From assembly GCF_900110205.1 (NCBI RefSeq), contig NZ_FOCV01000004.1:186001-250000 (forward strand): a DNA stretch of 64,000 nt. The letters are read 5' to 3'. Origin of the DNA: Rhizobium tibeticum. Its GTDB lineage: Bacteria; Pseudomonadota; Alphaproteobacteria; Rhizobiales; Rhizobiaceae. The notes beneath the pieces are model-generated. The model was not told where the DNA came from. It saw only the letters and a program-made list of their open reading frames with translations, and searched no databases. A program made the position numbers and the translations under genes. Of this stretch, positions 28,232 through 37,008 are shown piece after piece (position 1 is the first letter of the stretch; each line of letters starts with the position of its first letter).

Positions 28232-29158
28232 TCAATCGTGAAACGCGTCGACGAATTTGCGCTTGCCGAGCATGAAGGCATCGGCAACATGGCGAAGAGG
28301 CGCGAGATCGACGTCGGATTTGCCGGCTTTGACGATTTCGGCGAAGCGACGGTAGAGCGCTGGGTATTCCTCTTCCGGCGCCGAGAATTTCAGTTCGCCA
28401 TTGATCGACAGCTTGGATCCGCCTTCGGCAAGCTGCACATGGCCGGCTTCGGTTTCCGCGAGGATGTCCCAGCTCTGCTTGCCCGTCTGTCGCCAGTCGA
28501 ACTCGGCATGAACAGGTACGTCTTCAGCGTTCTTGAAATGCAGATCGGCAGCAATCGGTGCGTCGCGATTTTCCGGAAATTCGAGCGTTGCGCCCGTCAG
28601 GAAGATTGCTTTCGGCAGAATGTGAGTGACGATTGAAAGGGCGTTGATTCCCGGATCGAAAACGCCGAGCCCACCGGCCTGCCAGATCCAGTCCTGGTTC
28701 GGATGCCAATGGCGAACGTCTTCCTTCCAGATGACGTGAACGCTCTTGATCGTCGTCGAGGCGAGGAAGGACTTCGTGGCTTCGACGGCCGCTGCATAGC
28801 GCGAATGCCAGCTCGCAAACAGTGAAACGCCCTTGCTTGCCGCGAGACTTTCAAGATCGGCCACTTCGCTCAGCGTTGCGCCCGGAGGTTTTTCGAGGAA
28901 GACGTGCTTGCCGGCGGAAAGCGCCTTGTGGGCGGCTTCGTAGCGATACTGCGGCGGCATGCACAGCGAAACGGCATCGACCGCCGGGACTGCATCGAGC
29001 ATTGCATCGATCGTGGTGAAGCTCTGGATGCCTTCGACGGTGCCGTGACGGCTCGCCGTTGCAACGAGCTCGAAGTCGGGATTTTTGGCGATCGAGGGAA
29101 GGTGCTGGTCGCGGACGATCTTGCCGACGCCGACGATGGCGAGGTTGATAGGTGACAT
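28232..29158 (-). CDS. Gfo/Idh-type L-arabinose / D-galactose 1-dehydrogenase
   Basis: The 308-residue protein has an N-terminal Rossmann fold (NLAIVGVGKIVRDQHLPSI), the EKPPGATL loop (EKP motif of the Gfo/Idh/MocA family) and the segment IWKEDVRHWHPNQDWIWQ followed by GGLGVFDPGINALSIVT. This arrangement matches the L-arabinose/D-galactose 1-dehydrogenase of Azospirillum, the first enzyme of the oxidative (non-phosphorylated) pentose/galactose pathway. Rhizobial homologues are called Gal. The other pathway genes are not next to it, so substrate preference is open. Confidence 0.8.
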   Translation of the reverse strand: MSPINLAIVGVGKIVRDQHLPSIAKNPDFELVATASRHGTVEGIQSFTTIDAMLDAVPAVDAVSLCMPPQYRYEAAHKALSAGKHVFLEKPPGATLSEVADLESLAASKGVSLFASWHSRYAAAVEATKSFLASTTIKSVHVIWKEDVRHWHPNQDWIWQAGGLGVFDPGINALSIVTHILPKAIFLTGATLEFPENRDAPIAADLHFKNAEDVPVHAEFDWRQTGKQSWDILAETEAGHVQLAEGGSKLSINGELKFSAPEEEYPALYRRFAEIVKAGKSDVDLAPLRHVADAFMLGKRKFVDAFHD

Positions 29159-29255
29159 GCTGGTGGCTCGCGTTCGGTGTTTCGCTCAAAAGTATGATTT
29201 ATTTTGCGCCTGTTTTAACAGAAAGAAACCGGCGGGCAAGCGTCGATGGGCCCCA

Positions 29256-30092
29256 TCAGAGAGACGCCATCTCGGCGGGCGCTGTCGGCTTCTCGAACTG
29301 CAGCGTTACGACCTTATACCCCTCGGCCTCGAGCGTTGAAAGAAGCGTCGGCAGCATTGTCGCGGTGCGATTGTGGATGTCGTGCATGAGAATGATGCCG
29401 CGGCCGCGCCTGTGCAGCAGGTCCATCGTCCGCTTGGTTATGGTCGCAGGCGATGTGTTGAGGTAGTCCTTGCTGTCCACATCCACATCCATCACGACCA
29501 TGTCGCGCATTGCAACGGCGGCGCGAAGCTTGTGGCTGTCGGCAAGGTATGGAAAGCGAAAAAAGTTGACGTCGACACCGGTCGCCTTGGTGACGGCTGC
29601 CGCGCCGCGCGTGATCTCTTTCATCGCCATGTCGAAGGCCAGCGTCGCCAGATTGTCGTGCCGATAAGTGTGGCTTCCGATCGTGTTGCCTTCCATGGCG
29701 ACCTTGCGAGCAAGCTCCGGATGCAGTTCCGCCATTTCGCCGACCATCATGAAAGCGCCCTTGACGCCAAACTGGTCCAGTGTCGCGAGCACGCGGTCCG
29801 TCCGGCCAGGAATGGGGCCGTCATCGAAGCTGAGGATGACCTCCTTATCCTGCAAGTGCAGGTCGTGACCCGAAGCGACCGTCAGTGTTCGGCCGGCGAG
29901 GTGATGGGGGCGCGTGTCGTGAGACATTTGGGTTAGACGACCTTCCGTTTCCGCGATCTGGCTGCCTTCCTGTGCGACGATGGAGGAGGTCTTGATCGTC
30001 GTGTCTGGCGAAGGCGCAGGCCGCTTGGTGGTTTGGCAGCCGGCCAGGGCCACGCTCAAGATGAGACTGGAAAGGAAGGCGAAGCGATGCAT
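29256..30092 (-). CDS. Polysaccharide deacetylase lipoprotein (NodB-like domain)
   Basis: The 278-residue protein has a lipoprotein signal ending LAGC (Cys19), a short linker and a NodB-type deacetylase domain. VILSFDDGPIPG gives the metal and catalytic Asp pair, IGSHTYRHDNL the metal His pair, and later motifs include FFRFPYL and ILMHDIH. It should remove N- or O-acetyl groups from an envelope polysaccharide in the periplasm. A 7-bp repeat CTCAACA/TGTTGAG (30101-30107 and 30121-30127) lies just before the ATG and could fold over the start region. No standard Shine-Dalgarno is visible. Confidence 0.86.
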   Translation of the reverse strand: MHRFAFLSSLILSVALAGCQTTKRPAPSPDTTIKTSSIVAQEGSQIAETEGRLTQMSHDTRPHHLAGRTLTVASGHDLHLQDKEVILSFDDGPIPGRTDRVLATLDQFGVKGAFMMVGEMAELHPELARKVAMEGNTIGSHTYRHDNLATLAFDMAMKEITRGAAAVTKATGVDVNFFRFPYLADSHKLRAAVAMRDMVVMDVDVDSKDYLNTSPATITKRTMDLLHRRGRGIILMHDIHNRTATMLPTLLSTLEAEGYKVVTLQFEKPTAPAEMASL

Positions 30093-30220
30093 GAAAGGGG
30101 CTCAACAAATCAGTCATGAATGTTGAGACAACCTTGATGATTATGGTTAACGATCGGTTTCGATCGCCCCGAGATTGCCGAATAGTGCTTAATCCGACAA
30201 GCTTCCGCCGGCGGCTGTGG

Positions 30221-32104
30221 CTATCCCGCCATGGCTTCTTCGTATTCCGACGAAAGCTCCAGCCACTGCTCTTCAGCAGCCGCGAGCTTTGCGGCGGCTT
30301 CGCCGCGCTGCTTGGCTTTTTCGGCAGCTTTCGCGGGCGCCTTTTCATAGAGCAGCGGATCTGCAAGTTCTGCATCAAGCGCCTGAATCAGTTTCTCCAG
30401 CTTGCCGGTCAAGGATTCGATTTCGTTGATCTTTTTCTTGAGCGGCGCAAGCGACGCGCGTTTCTCGGCATTCAGCTTGCGCTGGTCCGCCTTCGAGGCG
30501 AACTCTTCAGCGAGTTGAGGCTTTTCATCTTTCTTTTTGCCCGACGCGACGACGAGGTCGCGATACTCGTCCATATCGCCTTCGAAAGTCGTCACGGTAC
30601 CATTGTTGACGAGCCACAATCGATCGACCGTCGCCTCGATGAGATGGCGATCGTGCGAGATCAGGATGACGGCACCCTCGTAGTCATTGAGCGCTTCGAT
30701 GAGTGCCCGCCGGCTGTCGATGTCGAGGTGGTTCGTCGGCTCGTCGAGAATCAGCAGATTCGGCGCGTGGAAGGCAGCGAGACCCATCAGCAAGCGGGCC
30801 TTCTCGCCACCGGAGAGATCCTTTGCCGCGGTGGACATCTTTTCGGTTGCAAGGCCCATCTGGGCGACGCGCGCTCGCACCTTCGCTTCCGGCGCGTCCG
30901 GCATCAAGCGGCGCACATGCTCGACGGGTGACTGGTCGGGGATCAGATCCTCGAGTTGATGCTGCGCGAAGAAGCCGATCTTCAGGGTCGGCGCGAGCTT
31001 GACTTCTCCCGCCTCTGCTAACAGGCGACCGGAAATGAATTTCGCGAACGTGGATTTGCCGTTGCCGTTAGAGCCGAGCAGTGCGATGCGATCGTCGTTG
31101 TCGATGCGCAGGTTCAGGCCTCTCAAGATCGGCTTGCCGGGCTCATAGCCGACCGCGCCGCCGCTGATGGCAACGATCGGGGAGGCCGGCTGCTTTTCCG
31201 GCTCCGGGAAGGTGATCGGCTGGACGTGATCCTCGATGACGGCGGCCACCGTGCCCATGCGCTCCAGCGCCTTGACGCGGCTCTGCGCCTGGCGCGCCTT
31301 TGAAGCCTTTGCCTTGAAGCGGTCGATGAAGCTCTGCAAGTGTTTGCGCGCAACCTCGTTCTTTGCCCGTGCCTTGGTCTGCAACTCGTCAGCCTCGGCC
31401 TTTTGCCGTTCGAACTGGTCGTATCCGCCGCGATAGAAGGTGAGCTTCTTCTGGTCGAGATGAACGATCGAATTGACGGCGTTGTTCAGCAGGTCCCGGT
31501 CGTGGCTGATGATGATGACCGTATGCGGATAACGGCGCACATAGTCCTCGAGCCACAAAGTGCCTTCGAGGTCGAGATAGTTGGTCGGTTCGTCGAGGAG
31601 CAGCAGGTCGGGCTCGGAGAATAGGACGGCCGCGAGGGCGACGCGCATCCGCCAGCCGCCAGAGAAGGACGAGGCCGATCGCGACTGCGCTTCCTGATCG
31701 AAGCCGAGGCCCGCGAGGATGCTGGCGGCACGCGCTTCCGCGGAATGCGCGTCGATATCGACCAGTCGCATCTGGATTTCGGCGATGCGGTGCGGATCTG
31801 TGGCATTTTCCGCCTCCACCAGCAAGGCCGAGCGCTCCTTGTCGGCTGCCAGTACGATTTCAATCAGCGCGTCTTCCGTTCCCGGTGCTTCCTGCGCCAC
31901 CTGACCGATGCGAGCATTTTTCGGGATCGATACCGAACCGCTTTCCGAAGCCAAATCGCCGGTGATGACCCGAAAAAGCGTGGACTTGCCCGCACCGTTG
32001 CGGCCAACCAGTCCGGCCTTTGCGCCGGCCGGCAGCGAAACGCTGGCGTGATCGAGAAGCAGGCGGCCGGCAACACGTGCGGAAATATCGGAAATCGTGA
32101 TCAT
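30221..32104 (-). CDS. ABC-F family ATPase (YheS-like)
   Basis: The 627-residue cytosolic protein has two ABC ATPase domains and no membrane segment. Walker A motifs are GRNGAGKST (near residue 38) and GSNGNGKST (near 355); signature motifs are SFSGGWRMR and LSGGEKARL; Walker B regions are LLLDEPTNYLD and LILDEPTNHLD. A charged linker with KASKARQAQSRVKALERM and a C-terminal coiled coil complete the ABC-F plan. By eye it is closest to E. coli YheS. ABC-F proteins act on ribosomes. The ATG ending at 32104 is chosen because MITISDISARV is the family start; a TTG 36 bp upstream is in frame. Confidence 0.92.
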   Translation of the reverse strand: MITISDISARVAGRLLLDHASVSLPAGAKAGLVGRNGAGKSTLFRVITGDLASESGSVSIPKNARIGQVAQEAPGTEDALIEIVLAADKERSALLVEAENATDPHRIAEIQMRLVDIDAHSAEARAASILAGLGFDQEAQSRSASSFSGGWRMRVALAAVLFSEPDLLLLDEPTNYLDLEGTLWLEDYVRRYPHTVIIISHDRDLLNNAVNSIVHLDQKKLTFYRGGYDQFERQKAEADELQTKARAKNEVARKHLQSFIDRFKAKASKARQAQSRVKALERMGTVAAVIEDHVQPITFPEPEKQPASPIVAISGGAVGYEPGKPILRGLNLRIDNDDRIALLGSNGNGKSTFAKFISGRLLAEAGEVKLAPTLKIGFFAQHQLEDLIPDQSPVEHVRRLMPDAPEAKVRARVAQMGLATEKMSTAAKDLSGGEKARLLMGLAAFHAPNLLILDEPTNHLDIDSRRALIEALNDYEGAVILISHDRHLIEATVDRLWLVNNGTVTTFEGDMDEYRDLVVASGKKKDEKPQLAEEFASKADQRKLNAEKRASLAPLKKKINEIESLTGKLEKLIQALDAELADPLLYEKAPAKAAEKAKQRGEAAAKLAAAEEQWLELSSEYEEAMAG

Positions 32105-32367
32105 GCGCCGGGTTTTGGCGGAACTCTTGCCCGAAGGCAAGGGCGGCGGCGAAGCCGGATGGCGCGATATGGTGGAAAGTTACATCGCCGCCGTAATCTT
32201 TTACCAAGTGGCGTGTGCTGAAGGAAATTGCGCGCCGTGATTGCTTCGGCGATAAGCCCGTGCGATACCGGCACGGTTTGGCATTCATGTCCCGCAACGC
32301 CATATTCTCGTGGTGGTCGCGCGTTGAAGTCGCCGTACTGGGGCGGATGAAAGCCTGAGCCTGGCGC

Positions 32368-33417
32368 TCAGCGCCCGAAGGCTTGCACGGGCTGGCGCCG
32401 GTTTGATTGGGCCGCGTGCAGTGCGACGCGCGCATTCGCCTGCAGCTGCGATGCCGTCGCTGCGTCAGCGCTCAATGCAATCCCGAGCGAAATCGTAAGC
32501 TTGGCAGGCGCGGTGTTGTCAGAGGTCGCAAAAGCCAGGTGATCTTCCACGGAGGCGCGCAGCCGATCGGCAATCGCCAGGGCCTCCTGCATACCGACAT
32601 TGGCAAACAGAAACGCGAATTCATGGCCATCAGTCCGCGCAACAAGATCGTTTTTCTTGATCGACTTGCGAAAGAGATCCGCAAGTTTCTTCAGCAACCG
32701 GGTGCCGACCTGCGTGCCGTAGCGGGTACTGACTGCCTTGAAGTCGTCGACATCGACCATGATCAGGGCATTGCCCGAGGCGCCTTCCTCGCGATCATAG
32801 AGATCTGCGATTGCCTTGTTGAGCGCGATGCGGTTGGGAATCCCGGTGAGCTTGTCGGTGGCCGACGCGCAATGAGCGGCTGCAATGCCAAGCTCAATTG
32901 TTTCCAGGCGCTCGACGTCGCTCCTCAGCCGGGCCTCGATATCCTTTTCCGAAGCCAACACGGTGGAGAGAGAGGTCGATAGATACTCCATCTCGCTCAT
33001 GAACGAGCAGAGGCTCTGCTCCAGATTGCCTGCGATGGATTGCAATGCTGTTTCTGCAGCGCGTACGAATGCCTGCTTTTGGCGTAGGCTTTCCGAAAGC
33101 CGCTCCGCTGCTTCCCGCAGCAACTTGCTAGTCTCGCCATGAGAGACTTCGCTGGCGAGACCGCAATGGCTGACAAGCCGGTACTTCAGGCCCAGCCCGT
33201 CGAGAGACGCTTGCCGCGGGCTCGGGCCGAGCGCCGCGATATCCTGCGCCAGGCCGGCGTTCTGGCCGATGATCGCCTCGTGCAAAAGCTCATAGTTGCG
33301 AGGCAGGCCGGCGATCGCAAGCCTTGCCATATGCTGCGCGATCCGCTGGATATCCGTCGGGGCAGCCGGACGTGGTGCGGCTTCGCGTTGTACCTGTGAG
33401 TTCGGCGCAGTTCGCAT
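32368..33417 (-). CDS. GGDEF-domain protein with degenerate active site
   Basis: The 349-residue protein has an N-terminal helical region (about 20-180) and a C-terminal GGDEF domain (about 190-340) with DKLTGIPNRIALNKAI, IMVDVDDFKAVSTRYG and LTISLGIAL. The signature loop reads TDGHEF rather than GGDEF/GGEEF, so diguanylate cyclase activity is doubtful. It may instead bind GTP or c-di-GMP, or act through protein contact. No membrane segment or recognised sensory domain is visible in the N-terminal half; parts look coiled-coil. It stands alone, with about 230 bp to the next gene. Confidence 0.82.
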   Translation of the reverse strand: MRTAPNSQVQREAAPRPAAPTDIQRIAQHMARLAIAGLPRNYELLHEAIIGQNAGLAQDIAALGPSPRQASLDGLGLKYRLVSHCGLASEVSHGETSKLLREAAERLSESLRQKQAFVRAAETALQSIAGNLEQSLCSFMSEMEYLSTSLSTVLASEKDIEARLRSDVERLETIELGIAAAHCASATDKLTGIPNRIALNKAIADLYDREEGASGNALIMVDVDDFKAVSTRYGTQVGTRLLKKLADLFRKSIKKNDLVARTDGHEFAFLFANVGMQEALAIADRLRASVEDHLAFATSDNTAPAKLTISLGIALSADAATASQLQANARVALHAAQSNRRQPVQAFGR

Positions 33418-33779
33418 GACGATCCCCTCGTTCCGACGATATGACCGGCGGTTGGTTCTCTATGCAACTATCGCGCTTAAGATAGCTTAAATTCTGCGCT
33501 TGTAGTTGAAGTCGCGGCGCGAAACGGTGAAATGCAGTTAATGCATAGTATCCATTGCGCATTTACTGTCGCGAAGAACAGCGGAACTTGATCGAGACGA
33601 ATGCGATGCCGTCCGATGGGAAGGTCGTCGTCTGGACAGCAGACCTGCGCGCGTCTGCTCTGCGGCGACAGGCAATCGTTTCGTGACAGCGGCGTGAAAT
33701 TGCCGATGCCCACTTGTTTTCGGGCTATCAGGCGGGTAAACACCGCCCACTTTTCCCACGGAATAAAGGATTTTGACCA
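33418..33779. other. Divergent intergenic region between GGDEF gene and ndk
   Basis: No gene is supported in these 362 bp. It holds two perfect inverted repeats: TTAAG/CTTAA (33477-33481 and 33486-33490) near the GGDEF gene, and AGCAGAC/GTCTGCT (33638-33644 and 33653-33659). A weak promoter-like pair TTGTTT (33714-33719) and TAAACA (33737-33742), 17 bp apart, points toward ndk. Confidence 0.4.
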
Positions 33780-34202
33780 ATGGCGATTGAACGCACCTTC
33801 TCGATGATCAAGCCGGACGCAACGAAGCGCAACCTGACGGGCGCGATCACCAAGATTCTCGAAGACGCCGGCCTGCGCGTCGTCGCTTCCAAGCGCGTCT
33901 GGATGAGCAAGCGCGAAGCCGAAGGCTTCTACGCCGTTCACAAGGATCGCGCGTTCTTCGGTGAACTCGTTGAAACCATGACCTCCGGCCCGACCATCGT
34001 CCAGGTTCTGGAAGGCGAAAACGCGATCCTCAAGAACCGCGAAGTCATGGGTGCGACCAACCCGGCCAACGCTGACGAAGGCACGATCCGCAAGACACAC
34101 GCCCTGTCGATCGGCGAAAACTCGGTTCACGGCTCGGACGCCCCGGAAACCGCTGCTCAGGAAATCAAGTACTGGTTCTCCGACACTGAAATCGTCGGCT
34201 GA
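33780..34202 (+). CDS. ndk: Nucleoside diphosphate kinase
   Basis: Ndk balances nucleoside triphosphate pools through a phospho-histidine intermediate. The 140-residue protein begins [19 protein letters not shown] and has the active-site His in [13 protein letters not shown]. An AAGGA lies about 9 bp before the ATG. It is a single-gene unit ending in its own terminator. Confidence 0.98.
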   Translation: MAIERTFSMIKPDATKRNLTGAITKILEDAGLRVVASKRVWMSKREAEGFYAVHKDRAFFGELVETMTSGPTIVQVLEGENAILKNREVMGATNPANADEGTIRKTHALSIGENSVHGSDAPETAAQEIKYWFSDTEIVG

Positions 34203-34246
34203 GACAGGCTCTCAGCGAATCCGCTGAAGGTGTTGAATTGACTCTG

Positions 34247-34274
34247 AAAGCCGGGGCTCTGCTCCGGCTTTTTA
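34247..34274. terminator. Terminator between ndk and the lipoprotein gene
   Basis: AAAGCCGG (34247-34254) pairs with CCGGCTTT (34264-34271) across a 9-nt loop, followed by a run of T on the plus strand. It lies between convergent genes and mainly serves ndk. Confidence 0.8.
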
Positions 34275-34775
34275 CGTTGAAGGGCAGGTCGCGGCGGAAT
34301 CGTAGTCCACAGTGCCGTCCGGTTTGAAGACCTCAGGATTCTTCGTATAGAGCGGACCAACGACCAGCGGCTTGCCGGGCATGACAGACTGGTCAAGGCT
34401 CGAAATCACCTCGGTCTTCAGGCTTTGCAATGTCTCTCCCTTGGCGTCGACAAGACGAACGCTCACGGCGTAAGGCTTGTCCTTCTTGACGCAATGAATT
34501 GCAGGGCTCTGAAGCGTGATCTTGTCCCAGAACGGGTAGATCTTTTCATTCGTCACCAACACGTCGCCGCCCGCAGGGTTCTCGAATTCCGCGATGGCGA
34601 CAGCGCCTTCCGGGATAGGGGCCTTCTTGTTAAGTGTCACGACATAGGTCGCGATCGCGATCCGGTAGTTGAAAACGAAGACGCGTCCGCTGACCTCGAC
34701 AAACTTGTCGGTCTCTCGCTGGCATCCGCTCAGCACTGCAGTTGCAAGCAGCACGGCCATCAATATCGCTTTCAT
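34272..34775 (-). CDS. Small predicted lipoprotein of unknown function
   Basis: The 167-residue protein begins with a lipoprotein signal, MKAILMAVLLATAVLSGC (lipobox Cys18), then a soluble domain with several beta-prone stretches. Two later cysteines (in HCVKKDKP and ATCPST) could form a disulfide. I do not recognise the family. AGGAGG lies 7 bp before the ATG. The start overlaps the stop of the CGNR regulator gene (ATGA at 34772-34775), so the two form an operon; this suggests the regulator controls an envelope function. The upstream in-frame extension belongs to the regulator gene. Confidence 0.75.
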   Translation of the reverse strand: MKAILMAVLLATAVLSGCQRETDKFVEVSGRVFVFNYRIAIATYVVTLNKKAPIPEGAVAIAEFENPAGGDVLVTNEKIYPFWDKITLQSPAIHCVKKDKPYAVSVRLVDAKGETLQSLKTEVISSLDQSVMPGKPLVVGPLYTKNPEVFKPDGTVDYDSAATCPST

Positions 34776-35323
34776 GGCGCTTCCTCCTCTTTCCTCCGGC
34801 GATAATGCCGGTTCGCCTTGGCGCGATTGCCGCACACCGCCATGTCGCACCAGGCGCGACTTCTATTTTTGCTGCGGTCGATGAAGAGCCAGCCGCAATT
34901 GCGGCAGACCTTCATACGTTCGGGGTCAGGCATCGCGATGAGCCGTAACACGGAATGCGAGGTTGCTACGTCGAGTCCGTTTGCTCCATTGGCACCATGC
35001 AGCGTGCGGGCCAGCGCCTCCAGAAGGTCGGCGAGCAGCTGATCGTCATCATCGCCTGAAACGCGAGCCCGGAAATACCTGTCCGTCGCCTCACGCAACT
35101 CCAGGAAGTTCCTTCTGTTATCTGGGGCCGGAGCAACCATGTCACCGAAGATCGCACGCTCCGCGCAGAACTCCGCTGCAGCCTGCGGAAAGGTTTCCAG
35201 TTGGGCGGGTGCTTCGAAGCGGTCGATCCGTCGCGTCTCGTCATGCCTCAGGACGACGCTGTTGGCGACATCCAGTGCCAATGCGCCTCCGGAAAAGCGG
35301 TGTGGGGTCCAGGAGAAGCTCAT
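34772..35323 (-). CDS. CGNR zinc-finger transcriptional regulator
   Basis: The protein has an ABATE-type N-terminal domain (about residues 10-110, with GGALALDVANSVV) and a C-terminal CGNR zinc finger. The finger shows CRNCGWLFIDRSKNRSRAWCDMAVCGNRAKANRHYRR with four cysteines (two CxxC-like pairs) and the name-giving CGNR. Such proteins bind DNA. The ATG ending at 35323 gives 183 residues starting MSFSWTPHRFSGG; a 22-residue upstream extension is in frame but would cross the dyad at 35333-35362. No Shine-Dalgarno is visible before this ATG. It is divergent from a LivH-type permease. Confidence 0.86.
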   Translation of the reverse strand: MSFSWTPHRFSGGALALDVANSVVLRHDETRRIDRFEAPAQLETFPQAAAEFCAERAIFGDMVAPAPDNRRNFLELREATDRYFRARVSGDDDDQLLADLLEALARTLHGANGANGLDVATSHSVLRLIAMPDPERMKVCRNCGWLFIDRSKNRSRAWCDMAVCGNRAKANRHYRRRKEEEAP

Positions 35324-35332
35324 GATGAAAAT

Positions 35333-35362
35333 ATAACTGGTAAAATAAGTTTTGCTAGTTAT
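35333..35362. promoter_or_regulatory. Dyad operator candidate between CGNR regulator and permease gene
   Basis: ATAACTGGTAAAA (35333-35345) and TTTTGCTAGTTAT (35350-35362) form an inverted repeat matching at 11 of 13 positions with a 4-bp centre. It fills the centre of the 64-bp gap between two divergent start codons, where a regulator bound to it would affect both. Binding by the CGNR protein is inferred. Confidence 0.65.
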
Positions 35363-35387
35363 GATTTCTTGCAATCGGGAGTTCTTC

Positions 35388-36284
35388 ATGGCCTATCTGC
35401 TGCAGCAATTGGCGAACGCGGTCCCTGTGGCTGCACTCTACGCTGCGCTTGCGTTCGGCTACGCCATCGCCTTTGGGGTCACCAAGCGCGCCGATATCAC
35501 CTATGGGGCGATCTTCGCCTTCTCGGGTCAGATTTTGCTGCTCTTCACCGATCTAGGCTACAACAGGCTCTGGCTGATCCTGCCGGCGGCGCTGGCACTG
35601 GGGGCTCTGTTCTCGGTTATCTATTCGATGCTGGCGGCAATCTGGATCGGGCGCTCCATCATGCTGCCGCTGGTGCGCCAGTCGTCGAATACTGTGATCG
35701 TGGCGGCACTTGGCATCACCATCGTCCTCATGGAAACGGCCAGGCTTGCATCCGACACGAAAAGCCTGTGGCTTTCGCCTTTCCTGAACAGGGCCGTCGT
35801 GTTCTGGAGCGACGGGGCGTTCAAGGTGACGCTCACGGAGATCCAACTCATCAATACCGGATTGATGTGTGCCATGATGGCGCTCGGCGTTGTCGTCATG
35901 TGGGGCACGTCCTGGGGGCGTTTGTGGCGCGCGGTTACCGACGATCCCCTAGCAGCAGAACTCTGCGGCACCAGCGCCGATCGCGTGTTCCTCATCGCCT
36001 ACGCTTCGGCAGGCTTGATCGCCACGGCATGTGGCATCCTCGCCACCTTCTACTACGGCACGATGGATTTCGGCGCCGGCCTGATGTTCGGCCTCAAGGT
36101 TTTGATGGTCGCAGCTGTCGGCGGATATTCGGACCCGTTGAAGTCGGCCGCCGGGGCCGCCGGTCTCGGTGTCGCGGAGACGATGTGGAGCGCCTACGGC
36201 CCCTACCTCTGGCGCGACCTCGTGGTCTTCTCGCTGCTTGTGCTTCTTCTCGTTCTCAGCAGGAGGGAGCGGGCCATACCCTGA
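35388..36284 (+). CDS. Branched-chain amino acid-type (LivH family) ABC permease, stand-alone
   Basis: The 298-residue protein has about eight membrane segments and the LivH pattern: MAYLLQQLANAVPVAALYAALAFGYAIAFG at the start, and near the end ATFYYGTMDFGAGLMFGLKVLMVAAVGGYSDP, the EAA-like loop. LivH works with LivM, LivG, LivF and a periplasmic binding protein, none of which is encoded nearby. It may pair with components from another locus or be a remnant. GGGAG lies 7 bp before the ATG. Its stop abuts the moaE stop with no base between. Confidence 0.82.
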   Translation: MAYLLQQLANAVPVAALYAALAFGYAIAFGVTKRADITYGAIFAFSGQILLLFTDLGYNRLWLILPAALALGALFSVIYSMLAAIWIGRSIMLPLVRQSSNTVIVAALGITIVLMETARLASDTKSLWLSPFLNRAVVFWSDGAFKVTLTEIQLINTGLMCAMMALGVVVMWGTSWGRLWRAVTDDPLAAELCGTSADRVFLIAYASAGLIATACGILATFYYGTMDFGAGLMFGLKVLMVAAVGGYSDPLKSAAGAAGLGVAETMWSAYGPYLWRDLVVFSLLVLLLVLSRRERAIP

Positions 36285-36752
36285 CTATTTCCACTTGTCG
36301 CGTGCAGCGTCATCCGCGTCCCTGGCGGCAACCCATTCGCCCGTGAAGCCATCCTTGCCGTGCTCCTTCTTCCAGAAAGGAGCGGCGGTCTTCAGATAGT
36401 CCATCACGAAATTCGCACCGTCGAATGCAGCCTGCCTGTGCGGCGCTGCGGCGATGACAAGCACGATATTCCCCTGCGCGGCGATCTTGCCGTAGCGGTG
36501 GATGGCTGTCAGGCCGAGGAGCCCGAAACGTTCGATCGCAAGGCCTGCAATCCGTGTCATCTCCGCTTCGGCCATCCCCGGATAATGTTCGAGTTCAAGT
36601 GCTGCAAGCGTTCCGCCCTCGTCACGGCACAAGCCTGAGAACGTGACGATCGCGCCAACACCGTCGGTGCGGGTGCTGATCCGGTCGACTTCAGCCTGCA
36701 GGTCGAAGTCCTCGCGCTGGACGCGGATATGCGGCTGGACCTTGCTGCTCAC
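36285..36752 (-). CDS. moaE: Molybdopterin synthase catalytic subunit MoaE
   Basis: MoaE converts cyclic pyranopterin monophosphate to molybdopterin using sulfur delivered by MoaD. The 155-residue protein shows GAIVTFSGLCRDEGG, ELEHYPGMAEAEM, HRYGKIAAQG and the catalytic lysines in APFWKKEHGKDG. It follows moaD by one base and is convergent with the permease gene. The window also encodes a molybdopterin oxidoreductase that needs the product. Confidence 0.95.
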   Translation of the reverse strand: MSSKVQPHIRVQREDFDLQAEVDRISTRTDGVGAIVTFSGLCRDEGGTLAALELEHYPGMAEAEMTRIAGLAIERFGLLGLTAIHRYGKIAAQGNIVLVIAAAPHRQAAFDGANFVMDYLKTAAPFWKKEHGKDGFTGEWVAARDADDAARDKWK

Positions 36753-36753
36753 G

Positions 36754-37008
36754 TCAGCCTCCGGTCATCGGCGGGAAAATACCGATCTCCCTGGCGTTGC
36801 CGATCGGCTCGTCGTGGTCGACGTGCTCCTGGTCGATCGCGACGCGAATGACATCGGGAAACTGAAGCGCGGTCTCATATTCTTCGCCCATCGTCTTCAA
36901 ATGATTCAGAAGATCAGCGACGGTGACGACGGAAGCGGGCAGGGCGATGTCTTCTTCAGCCTTACCGATCCGCTCGCGCACCCAGGCGAAATAGACGAGC
37001 TTTGTCAT
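36754..37008 (-). CDS. moaD: Molybdopterin synthase sulfur carrier subunit MoaD
   Basis: The 84-residue ubiquitin-like protein ends FPPMTGG; the Gly-Gly tail is adenylated and thiocarboxylated to donate sulfur to MoaE. It begins MTKLVYFAWVRERIGKAEE. Its ATG overlaps the pgsA stop (ATGA, 37005-37008), so pgsA-moaD-moaE are one transcript, a common rhizobial order. Confidence 0.94.
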   Translation of the reverse strand: MTKLVYFAWVRERIGKAEEDIALPASVVTVADLLNHLKTMGEEYETALQFPDVIRVAIDQEHVDHDEPIGNAREIGIFPPMTGG

